Of a DNA stretch of 13,777 nucleotides, positions 7,378 to 12,741 are shown in pieces (the stretch's first letter is position 1; every line of letters starts with the position of its first letter). Both the position numbers and the translations under genes were made by a program. The DNA is taken from positions 1 through 13,777 of the forward strand of contig CALAUH010000098.1 in the NCBI GenBank assembly GCA_937892225.1. Reading direction: 5' to 3'. The notes below the pieces were generated by a model. The model saw nothing but the letters and a program-made list of their open reading frames with translations. It made no database searches and was not told the DNA's origin. Origin of the DNA: an uncultured Treponema sp. Lineage in GTDB: Bacteria; Spirochaetota; Spirochaetia; Treponematales; Treponemataceae.

Positions 7378-8403
7378 TTAGCCTTCTTTTTTTTTAGCAG
7401 GAACTGGGTCGTAATGTTTACCGTTTTCTGTAACAATGTAAACATCACGTTTATGTTCTGAAACAGTACATCTTTTTAATCTTTCAATTCCCATAATTAT
7501 TCCGAAAGGTCCGTAACTTGAAACTGCCTGAAGCATAAAGGTCGAACAAGTTGGAGTATAAGGACAATTTGAGGTATCCTGACTTGTTATAAAAGATTTG
7601 TAAAAAGTATATCCTGAATTTATAACTGTAGAGAATAAAGAATAATTTTTATCTGTTACAGTCTGAATACTTGAAGTATTTTGTTTTGCTGAAATTTGTT
7701 TTACATTCATAAGTTTTAATTTTTCTTCTGTGTATTGTGGTGAATATTTTTTATTAATTTGCACGTCATAAAAATTTAAAGTATTGGTTATCTGAATATT
7801 ATTATTATCATCATAAATAAGAGAAACAATTTTCTGAGGATATGAATAACCTAAAAAATAATTAAAATCACTTAAAGAAGTATCTACAGAAAGTTTGTTG
7901 TTATCTAAAAACATCTGAAGTCTTACGATAATTCCTTTTTCATTATGATAAACTCTTACTTTTCTGATTGGAATATTATTAGTAGGAGAGGGTAACCATT
8001 TTGTAACTACAAATTCATCTTCTTTTTCAAAAGAAATTGGAGCATAGCCGGAATTGTATAATCCATAATCATTTTTGAACCAGGTAAGAATATCTACTTG
8101 AGTCTGTTTTAGAGATTTTGTACCTTCTTCAAACGGAGTGATTTCATCATCTTGTAAAAGGAAAGTACCAAGGTTATTTATGAAACTGATTTCTTTTTTT
8201 GGTTCTTGAACTTCGAAAACAAATTCATAAGGGTTTTTAGAATAATACAAAGTTCCTTTTACAGAAGTTTCTTCTCCGCTGCTATTTTTTTCTGTACGTT
8301 CAAAATTTAATATCAGATTATTAATATTCAGGGTTTGAGAAAATAAATTAAAACTTAATAAAAAAAAAGTTAATATAAATAAATGTTTTTTATTAAGGTA
8401 CAT
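7378..8403 (-). CDS. Exported LolA-like domain fused to a YidD domain
   Basis: A 341-residue fusion. Residues 1-22 are a signal peptide (LFS before Gln23). Residues about 27-245 resemble the LolA outer-membrane lipoprotein carrier fold: VKGTLYYSKNPYEFVFEVQEP (partly, 48-68) matches the usual G-TLYY-xxP-xxFxWxxxxP start. Residues about 257-337 match YidD, the membrane-protein insertion efficiency factor: CPYTPTCS (280-287), GPFGIIMGIERLKRC (298-312) and YDPVP (331-335), with Cys280, Cys286 and Cys312 kept. Normal YidD is an 80-90 residue protein at the cytoplasmic face near YidC. Here the signal peptide, with no later membrane helix, places YidD in the periplasm. The gene overlaps the Cys-rich gene upstream by 11 bp and lacks its own ribosome binding site, so it is probably translationally coupled. 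The YidD call is firm; the LolA call is moderate. Confidence 0.88.
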   Translation of the reverse strand: MYLNKKHLFILTFFLLSFNLFSQTLNINNLILNFERTEKNSSGEETSVKGTLYYSKNPYEFVFEVQEPKKEISFINNLGTFLLQDDEITPFEEGTKSLKQTQVDILTWFKNDYGLYNSGYAPISFEKEDEFVVTKWLPSPTNNIPIRKVRVYHNEKGIIVRLQMFLDNNKLSVDTSLSDFNYFLGYSYPQKIVSLIYDDNNNIQITNTLNFYDVQINKKYSPQYTEEKLKLMNVKQISAKQNTSSIQTVTDKNYSLFSTVINSGYTFYKSFITSQDTSNCPYTPTCSTFMLQAVSSYGPFGIIMGIERLKRCTVSEHKRDVYIVTENGKHYDPVPAKKKEG

Positions 8404-8851
8404 AAATTGGTATTAAATTTGCAAATACAGATTTAAATGATGAAGTAGTACAAGATTCAACTAACGAGTGAGTCATATCTTCTGCACATTGATCTGCACA
8501 TTTATTAAAACATTCATTAGAACTTGACTGACAGCAAGATTGTGATTGCTGAGAAATTGCAACAGCTCCAATTGTTAAACCTGCAATTACTAAAACTCCG
8601 CCAACAATTGCTGCTGTAATAATGATAGTGTCTTTTGTACTGCTGCTTTTAGATTTTTTTGATTTAACAGAACTTTTACTTTCAAGTGGAAGTTCTGGTG
8701 TAAGTTCAGATTCATTAGCTTGATCATCTATTTCTACAAAAGAAGATGGTAATCCTCCACCGAAACTTGAATAGCCATAGTTTTGAGAAAAGATCAAGAA
8801 GTTAAAAGAAAATAATACAAGGATAGAAATGATTGATTTCTTAATATTCAT
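8393..8851 (-). CDS. Exported Cys-rich single-span membrane protein, unknown
   Basis: No family is recognised in this 152-residue protein. It has a signal peptide (1-22, ending IFS before Gln23). A Gly/Ser-rich and then acidic linker follows, then a Lys/Ser stretch (59-73, SKSSVKSKKSKSSST) and one hydrophobic helix (about 75-99). The C-terminal part holds six cysteines: Cys106, 107, 114, 118, 122 and 134, with a C-x3-C-x3-C core. The spacing would put cysteines on one face of a helix, suited to disulfide pairing or metal binding. If the N-terminal signal is cleaved, the tail faces the cytoplasm; if not, it faces the periplasm. A strong AGGAGG ribosome binding site precedes the ATG. It is the first gene after the promoter at 8881-8909 and overlaps the LolA/YidD gene, whose YidD part also depends on cysteines. 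Confidence 0.8.
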   Translation of the reverse strand: MNIKKSIISILVLFSFNFLIFSQNYGYSSFGGGLPSSFVEIDDQANESELTPELPLESKSSVKSKKSKSSSTKDTIIITAAIVGGVLVIAGLTIGAVAISQQSQSCCQSSSNECFNKCADQCAEDMTHSLVESCTTSSFKSVFANLIPIYVP

Positions 8852-8859
8852 AACAACCT

Positions 8860-8876
8860 CCTAAAAACTCTTTAGG
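8860..8876 (-). repeat. 6-bp inverted repeat at the predicted transcription start
   Basis: CCTAAA (8860-8865) and TTTAGG (8871-8876) form a perfect inverted repeat with a 5-bp centre, lying between the -10 element and the ribosome binding site of the Cys-rich gene. The position, overlapping the predicted start of transcription and the first AGG of the ribosome binding site, would suit an operator. It is short enough to be chance. Confidence 0.3.
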
Positions 8877-8880
8877 TTAT

Positions 8881-8909
8881 ATTATAAAAGAGAACATTTA
8901 ATAATGCAA
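8881..8909 (-). promoter_or_regulatory. Sigma-70-type promoter of the envelope operon
   Basis: Reading the minus strand, a TTGCAT -35 element (8909-8904) and a perfect TATAAT -10 element (8886-8881) are separated by exactly 17 bp. Transcription would start near 8874, giving a leader of about 22 nt that contains the AGGAGG ribosome binding site. It lies between the lipoprotein gene and the Cys-rich gene, so the operon from 8851 down can be expressed independently of the lipoprotein. Confidence 0.75.
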
Positions 8910-8934
8910 ATTTGTTTTCTTAATAGATTTCTTA

Positions 8935-9351
8935 TTATTCTGCTGTAGCTTTATCAAATTCTTCGAGCAAGTTCTGTGGAATTTGAGTTAATCCGATATC
9001 ACATAATTTTTTGTATGATGGTGGTAAAGCTCCATAAGGTGCAGCTTCGTAAATAGAAAGGATTTCTTTGAATCCGTTATATGCTTTTCTATATTCTTCT
9101 GTAACAATGTACAAATGAGAAAGTTCATATTTAATTTCTATATATGATTCTGTGTCTGTTCCAAAACGTGCAAGTGCAAGAGAATAATAATATTCTGCAT
9201 CTTTGTAATTATCTTGTGTATATGCAGCCTGTCCAAGCTGAATAATCTGAGCAGGAGTTGCATCATCTGGGATTTCTTTTCTTGTAGATGCACAAGAAAA
9301 AACTGTTGTTAAAAGTAATACGCCTGTAAATAAATAAATAATCTTTTTCAT
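8935..9351 (-). CDS. TPR-containing lipoprotein
   Basis: A 138-residue lipoprotein. The signal peptide ends VFSC, so lipidation is expected on Cys20, followed by Ala-Ser-Thr-Arg. About two TPR-type repeats follow: ATPAQIIQLGQAAYTQDNY starts near 30 (in the processed frame), then DAEYYYSLALARFG and ELSHLYIVTEEYRKAYNGF. Such small TPR lipoproteins often act as protein-interaction partners in outer-membrane complexes; no specific role is claimed. The frame stays open upstream to a TTG at 9387, but the ATG at 9351 is preferred because it gives a standard lipoprotein signal. The ribosome binding site is weak. The gene is in line with the envelope operon, 83 bp upstream of the next gene and separated by that gene's promoter. 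Confidence 0.85.
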   Translation of the reverse strand: MKKIIYLFTGVLLLTTVFSCASTRKEIPDDATPAQIIQLGQAAYTQDNYKDAEYYYSLALARFGTDTESYIEIKYELSHLYIVTEEYRKAYNGFKEILSIYEAAPYGALPPSYKKLCDIGLTQIPQNLLEEFDKATAE

Positions 9352-9448
9352 AACGCTTATTTTATTACAAATGATTTTATTATTCAATTGATATTATTAA
9401 AAGATATGTTATAACTTTTTAATCAAGTGATTTTTGTATTTGAAAGTA

Positions 9449-9454
9449 TATAAT
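9449..9454 (+). promoter_or_regulatory. Possible -10 element for the XRE-DUF5680 gene
   Basis: A perfect TATAAT occurs 81 bp before the start codon, in the 183-bp divergent intergenic region. No good -35 element is found 16-18 bp upstream (the hexamer there is AGTGAT), so the call rests on the -10 alone. If used, the leader RNA would include the inverted repeat at 9496-9531. Confidence 0.3.
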
Positions 9455-9495
9455 AAATCACAAAAAAGCTACTTTTAGTTGATGGAAAAATTGAG

Positions 9496-9531
9496 CACCT
9501 CGTTGTAAAATTAAATTATATCAGCGAGGTG
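9496..9531 (+). promoter_or_regulatory. Inverted repeat covering the ribosome binding site of the XRE-DUF5680 gene
   Basis: CACCTCG (9496-9502) and CGAGGTG (9525-9531) are exact reverse complements. The pairing extends to about 10 bp with one G-U wobble around an AT-rich 15-nt centre. The right arm contains GAGGTG, the ribosome binding site just before the ATG at 9535. In RNA this hairpin would hide the ribosome binding site; in DNA it could be the operator of the XRE protein that follows. The sequence does not tell which. Confidence 0.55.
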
Positions 9532-9534
9532 ATT

Positions 9535-10206
9535 ATGAACTTTAGCGACAAACTTCAGATTTTAAGAAAAAATAAAGGACTCACTCAGGAAGATTTAGCA
9601 GATAAGCTCAATGTTTCCAGGGCGGCTGTTGCAAAGTGGGAAGCAGGGCAATCTTATCCGGATATTATGAACTTGATTCAGCTTAGTGAAATGATGAACG
9701 TAACTGTTGATTATCTTGTGAAAGACCAGAGTTGCAGCGTTGCGCCTGTTTGTGGTGAACGTACCGATTTGGAAGAAATGATGGAGTTTCGGCTTGAAGC
9801 AAGCAGAAATACTTACGCTGGTTTTTCAAATGAAGTTTCGTCTACGCGTTTGGACTCGCATGATTTTCGTTTTGAAAAAGGTGAATGGACTTACTACGAT
9901 TCGTATGTTGGCGGAGAACAGTTTGCCGGTGAAGAAGCCGTTTGGAAAAGTGGTAAGGCTGTCTGGGCAATGAATTATTGCGGACGAGTTTTGGACCAGA
10001 GGTTCAGCGGTAATTTTTTGAAGGCGGCGTTGCGTGCAGCTGGAAAAGATTTGCCTTTCCGCGGGCCGGAGTTTTTCCAGGACGGTGAATATGTTTATAA
10101 AACTTCTGTCAGCGGCGGCGTAGAATGGTTCCAAGGTTTTGAGGAGATTTTCTGCGACGGGGAAAAAGTTTACGAATGTTTCTACCACGGGGGAATCTGT
10201 AAATAA
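9535..10206 (+). CDS. XRE-family regulator with C-terminal DUF5680 domain
   Basis: A 223-residue protein. Residues 2-60 form an XRE helix-turn-helix (KLQILRKNKGLTQEDLADKL, then VSRAAVAKWEAGQSYP). Residues about 82-220 match DUF5680, a domain of unknown function often attached to such regulators, with NTYAGF, SHDFRF, YVGGEQFAGEEAVW, AMNYCGRVLD, RGPEFF and ECFYHGG. The ATG at 9535 with GAGGT just upstream is preferred over the in-frame GTG at 9529, which lies inside the ribosome binding site. The gene is visibly richer in G+C than its neighbours (35 of 60 bases in 10021-10080, against 12 of 60 in 7801-7860), which suggests horizontal transfer or a different selection history. It is divergent from the lipoprotein gene. 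Confidence 0.92.
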   Translation: MNFSDKLQILRKNKGLTQEDLADKLNVSRAAVAKWEAGQSYPDIMNLIQLSEMMNVTVDYLVKDQSCSVAPVCGERTDLEEMMEFRLEASRNTYAGFSNEVSSTRLDSHDFRFEKGEWTYYDSYVGGEQFAGEEAVWKSGKAVWAMNYCGRVLDQRFSGNFLKAALRAAGKDLPFRGPEFFQDGEYVYKTSVSGGVEWFQGFEEIFCDGEKVYECFYHGGICK

Positions 10207-10236
10207 AAATAACCCGAAATTACAACTTTTACACCC

Positions 10237-10265
10237 TTGTTTTAAGACCTTTTTAGACTGATAAT
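10237..10265 (+). promoter_or_regulatory. Probable promoter of the MotA-like/LuxR pair
   Basis: TTGTTT (10237-10242) and GATAAT (10260-10265) are spaced by 17 bp. The -10 matches the consensus at five of six positions, the -35 at three. Transcription would start near 10272, just ahead of a CCCATGGG palindrome (10273-10280) and the 20-bp dyad at 10286-10305. Confidence 0.45.
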
Positions 10266-10285
10266 GAAACTACCCATGGGAAAAA

Positions 10286-10305
10286 GCGTCATCCGGTTTT
10301 GACGC
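10286..10305 (+). promoter_or_regulatory. 20-bp dyad (GCGTCA-N8-TGACGC) before the MotA-like gene
   Basis: GCGTCA (10286-10291) and TGACGC (10300-10305) form a perfect inverted repeat with an 8-bp centre. It ends directly before the AAAGAGG ribosome binding site (10306-10312). Twenty base pairs is the usual size of sites bound by dimers of LuxR-type regulators, and the second gene of this unit encodes one, so autoregulation is possible. The repeat could also act as an RNA hairpin in the leader. Confidence 0.45.
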
Positions 10306-10318
10306 AAAGAGGTATTTT

Positions 10319-11272
10319 ATGATTTTTACATTTTTATTATCTTTAATTCCAATTGCTGTTTCTTCGGTTTTAGCATCACTTGTTAGTGGTGGTAGAATTT
10401 TTGAAATTATTGATTTTCCAGATTTTCTTACTGTAACTGTAATTTTTGTTGCATGTATTTTAATTTCTGGATATTCAAAAAGTTTTTGCACATTATTCAG
10501 TTCAAAAGAAAAATATGAAAAACTTACACTCACAGAACTTCAACAAACTGATTATTCATTTGAACTTGGCGGAAAAATTCTTTTGTATACAAATCTGCTT
10601 TTCCCAATTTTATTTGCAATTTACATTTGGGCTAATTTCGCTGACTATGATAGATGTAGTTTGGGGCCAGATATTGCCGTTTTACTTTTAATGTTTGTTT
10701 ACGCACTCATCTATGGAATGATAATCTGTACAGCAAAAGCAAAAGTAAAAAAATCAATTATTTTGTATATGGCCGAAACTGATGAAAAATCATGCAGCGA
10801 TTCTGAAAAAATTATCAAAAAAGATATAATTAAACTGATTGTCGGAATTGTTCTATTAATTTTGATTATCTATCTAAATTTTTTCATTGTAGGTTATTAT
10901 TGGCGCAAGATTGGCTCAATTTTAGATTTTCCATCAATTCTTGGCATTTTAATATATGTTTTACCATTGCTTGCAATTTCTGGAAATTTACGCATTTTTT
11001 TAAAGTCAATAAAAGCTGCTTTTGTAAATAAAAAAATAAATATTACGCAAAAAGAACTTTACTTAAATGCTGTAAAAACTACAAACCGCCTTACTTGGAT
11101 GGGGGCATTTGTAATGCAGATAATTGGAATGATTGCAATGTGTAACAATTTGGAATATGAATGGATGCTTTGGCCAAATCTTGCCGTTAATATAATTCCA
11201 TTTTTGTACGCAACAATTATCAGTTTGCTTTTATTGATTGTAGAAACAAGAATCAACAAACTTTCGGATTAA
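10319..11272 (+). CDS. Tandem-duplicated MotA-like membrane protein
   Basis: A 317-residue multi-pass inner-membrane protein, predicted about eight helices. It is an internal duplication. Residues 27-59 (IFEIIDFPDFL...ISG) correspond to 198-229 (IGSILDFPSIL...ISG), and residues 108-137 (ADYDRCSLGPDIAV...) correspond to 278-305 (LEYEWMLWPNLAV...). Each half resembles the membrane core of MotA, the flagellar motor proton-channel subunit: a GG-(x)-IDxP-(x)-V segment first, and later the LGPDIAVLLLMFVYALIYG helix, like MotA's IGPGMAVALxTTxYG. The large cytoplasmic domain of MotA between helices 2 and 3 is almost absent, so a role in flagellar rotation is unlikely. The AAAGAGG ribosome binding site is 6 nt before the ATG. 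The LuxR-type regulator follows by 24 bp. MotA relation is inferred by eye; the duplication is directly visible. Confidence 0.75.
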   Translation: MIFTFLLSLIPIAVSSVLASLVSGGRIFEIIDFPDFLTVTVIFVACILISGYSKSFCTLFSSKEKYEKLTLTELQQTDYSFELGGKILLYTNLLFPILFAIYIWANFADYDRCSLGPDIAVLLLMFVYALIYGMIICTAKAKVKKSIILYMAETDEKSCSDSEKIIKKDIIKLIVGIVLLILIIYLNFFIVGYYWRKIGSILDFPSILGILIYVLPLLAISGNLRIFLKSIKAAFVNKKINITQKELYLNAVKTTNRLTWMGAFVMQIIGMIAMCNNLEYEWMLWPNLAVNIIPFLYATIISLLLLIVETRINKLSD

Positions 11273-11296
11273 ATTGAAAAGTATGGATGACAAAAT

Positions 11297-11794
11297 ATGA
11301 TTTTTGATTTTGCAATCGTCTTGGTAAGCATTGTGATTCTAACTTTGCTTACCTCTGACAGAAAAAAAATAATAGAAGATTTAGCAAAAAACTCTGTAGT
11401 TGCCGGTATTTTAATCACCGTAATTCAAGTAATAATTTTAGTTAATCAGCTTGAAAATAATGATGATAAAAATCTTGAGCTTGTAAATTTAGTTATAATG
11501 CTGATGATAAAACTTCGTCCACTTTTGGCAGGATTTTTGTTTAAGATTGCATTTTGGATTTGTGGAAAAATTAAAAACTCTTCTTCCAAAACATCAGAAC
11601 AAATAAATGAACACCAATTAGATCTGTCCCTCTTGTCGCGCCGAGAAATTGAAGTTGCCCGTTTAGCGGCAAAGGGATACACAAATGCCCAGATTGCACA
11701 GACGCTTTACATTTCATCGGAAACTGTAAAACGCCACATGGCAAGTATTTTTGAAAAACTTGGAATTGAGTCTAGAAAAGAGCTGATGTTATAA
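11297..11794 (+). CDS. Membrane-anchored LuxR-type (GerE) transcription regulator
   Basis: A 165-residue protein with a membrane-embedded N-terminus and a C-terminal DNA-binding domain. Hydrophobic helices lie near 3-19, 34-50 and 62-90. The LuxR/GerE helix-turn-helix fills 110-165: LSRREIEVARLAAKGYTNAQ, then IAQTLYISSETVKRHMASIFEKLGI as a complete canonical unit. No receiver domain is present, so it is not a standard response regulator. The N-terminal part begins IFDF and has GILITVIQVIILVNQLE with later LELVNLVIML. This weakly repeats the pattern of the MotA-like neighbour, hinting at a third copy of that membrane unit. The ribosome binding site is weak (GGATGA). The end overlaps the convergent glycosylase gene by 6 bp. 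Confidence 0.85.
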   Translation: MIFDFAIVLVSIVILTLLTSDRKKIIEDLAKNSVVAGILITVIQVIILVNQLENNDDKNLELVNLVIMLMIKLRPLLAGFLFKIAFWICGKIKNSSSKTSEQINEHQLDLSLLSRREIEVARLAAKGYTNAQIAQTLYISSETVKRHMASIFEKLGIESRKELML

Positions 11795-12271
11795 AAATTC
11801 CCTCTCCCACGTTGCAATCAACTTTTCCAGCGTCCAACTTGCGTTTGCGGGGCTTGTGGAAGGAAATTTTACGGTTGGTATTTTATCTTCCATCCCCGGT
11901 TGAATATATTTTTGAAAAAGTTTCCACGATTTAGTTCCGTTGCAGCAGATTTTGCGTATTGGCGCTTTTTTTAGCAAAGTTGCAATATCATTTGGAGTTG
12001 CGTTTGTTATAGTTGCGTCTGCAGACCCAGTTATTTCGCAGGTGGCAATTACGTCCCAAAGTGCAATGTGGTGCTGGTGTAGAAAATTGATTTTTTCTTC
12101 GATGGAAGAGGGAACTTCATCTTCAAACACTTCTGCCAGCACTTTCCAAAACCTGTTCTGCGGGTGCCCGTAATAAAATTGATTTTCGCGCGACTTTACA
12201 GACGGAAATGTGCCTAAAATGAGGATTTCAGAATACTCGTCGTAAACTGGTGCAAAAGGATGACAAAGCAT
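11789..12271 (-). CDS. Uracil-DNA glycosylase superfamily, hypoxanthine-DNA glycosylase (family 6)
   Basis: A 160-residue base-excision repair enzyme that should remove deaminated adenine (hypoxanthine, deoxyinosine) from DNA. It has the motifs of this family in order: LILGTFPSVKSR (17-28), FYYGHPQNRFWKVL (32-45), IALWDVIATCEITGSADATI (69-88) followed by Asn90, and PSTSPAN (137-143). Length matches the family (about 160-170 aa). Family-6 enzymes lack uracil activity in the members tested, so hypoxanthine is the better guess than uracil. A GGGAG ribosome binding site 9 nt upstream lies inside the end of the preceding gene, 6 bp away, so the two genes form an operon. The end meets the LuxR-type gene convergently. 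Confidence 0.9.
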   Translation of the reverse strand: MLCHPFAPVYDEYSEILILGTFPSVKSRENQFYYGHPQNRFWKVLAEVFEDEVPSSIEEKINFLHQHHIALWDVIATCEITGSADATITNATPNDIATLLKKAPIRKICCNGTKSWKLFQKYIQPGMEDKIPTVKFPSTSPANASWTLEKLIATWEREFL

Positions 12272-12277
12272 TTTTAA

Positions 12278-12694
12278 TTACTCCCAATTTTCAAAATCAT
12301 CAGTTAGGCGGATAGATTTTCTATCATTTCTTTTCTGATTTTTTTTAGGCTTACCGCCGCTAGATTTCAAATCACCGGAAGTCAAAATTGACATTGATTT
12401 TTCTGAAGCCTGACGGCGGCGTTTTGCTTCTATATCCAGTTCTCTAGATTCAGATTCTTTTTTAAGCAAAATTTCGTTTGCCGAGTTTATGTGAATAGAA
12501 TAAAAAATCTGTTTTTCTTCGAGTGTATTTACTGCTGGAAATAAATCATTAAGTCCAATTCCTGCTTTCTTTTTACCATCAATTTTATTATTCTCACGGA
12601 TTTTTTTTGCAAGAATTGCTTCTGTAACAGTTGCCTTTTCCGACAACTGTTCAAGTGCTTTTTCAATTTCTAACTGGATAGGCGAAGTATTCAT
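12278..12694 (-). CDS. Small charged protein of unknown function
   Basis: No family is recognised in this 138-residue protein. It is cytoplasmic by its lack of a signal peptide or membrane helix. The first 75 residues are predicted helical with a heptad-like Leu/Ile pattern. A basic stretch follows (ELDIEAKRRRQASEKS near 85-100), then a Lys/Gly/Asn-rich linker (SSGGKPKKNQKRNDRKS) and a short acidic tail (TDDFENWE). The basic linker could bind nucleic acid, but nothing proves this. It starts 47 bp after the MATE gene and lies 6 bp before the DNA glycosylase gene in the same direction. The ribosome binding site AAAGGGG is part of a 9-bp tandem repeat. Confidence 0.75.
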   Translation of the reverse strand: MNTSPIQLEIEKALEQLSEKATVTEAILAKKIRENNKIDGKKKAGIGLNDLFPAVNTLEEKQIFYSIHINSANEILLKKESESRELDIEAKRRRQASEKSMSILTSGDLKSSGGKPKKNQKRNDRKSIRLTDDFENWE

Positions 12695-12695
12695 A

Positions 12696-12722
12696 TTTAT
12701 CCCCTTTATCCTTTTTATCCCT
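12696..12722 (-). repeat. Three tandem 9-bp units at the ribosome binding site
   Basis: TTTATCC recurs at 12696, 12705 and 12714, exactly 9 bp apart. On the minus strand this is GGATAAA repeated with two variable bases per unit. The copy nearest the gene supplies the GGGG ribosome binding site of the 138-residue protein. Repeat slippage would alter leader length and the number of ribosome binding-like sites, though three copies may also be chance. Confidence 0.5.
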
Positions 12723-12741
12723 GTTTCAAATTTATCTGTGG

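Noticed and set aside
8860..8876. Inverted repeat as an RNA hairpin masking the ribosome binding site
   Set aside because: The predicted transcription start near 8874 falls within the first arm, so the full hairpin would not be in the RNA; kept only as a possible operator.
9352..9387. TTG at 9387 as start of the lipoprotein
   Set aside because: It adds 12 polar residues ahead of a normal lipoprotein signal peptide; the ATG at 9351 is better.
9826..10188. Minus-strand open frame inside the XRE-DUF5680 gene
   Set aside because: A by-product of the GC-rich codon usage of the real gene; no recognisable domain.
10270..10533. Minus-strand open frame across the start of the MotA-like gene
   Set aside because: It overlaps the promoter-dyad-ribosome binding site arrangement of a supported gene and resembles nothing known.
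10319..11272. MotA-like gene as a true flagellar stator component
   Set aside because: The cytoplasmic loop of MotA is missing, no motB follows, and the partner is a DNA-binding regulator.
11940..12173. Plus-strand open frame inside the DNA glycosylase gene
   Set aside because: Antisense to catalytic motifs of a clear enzyme gene.
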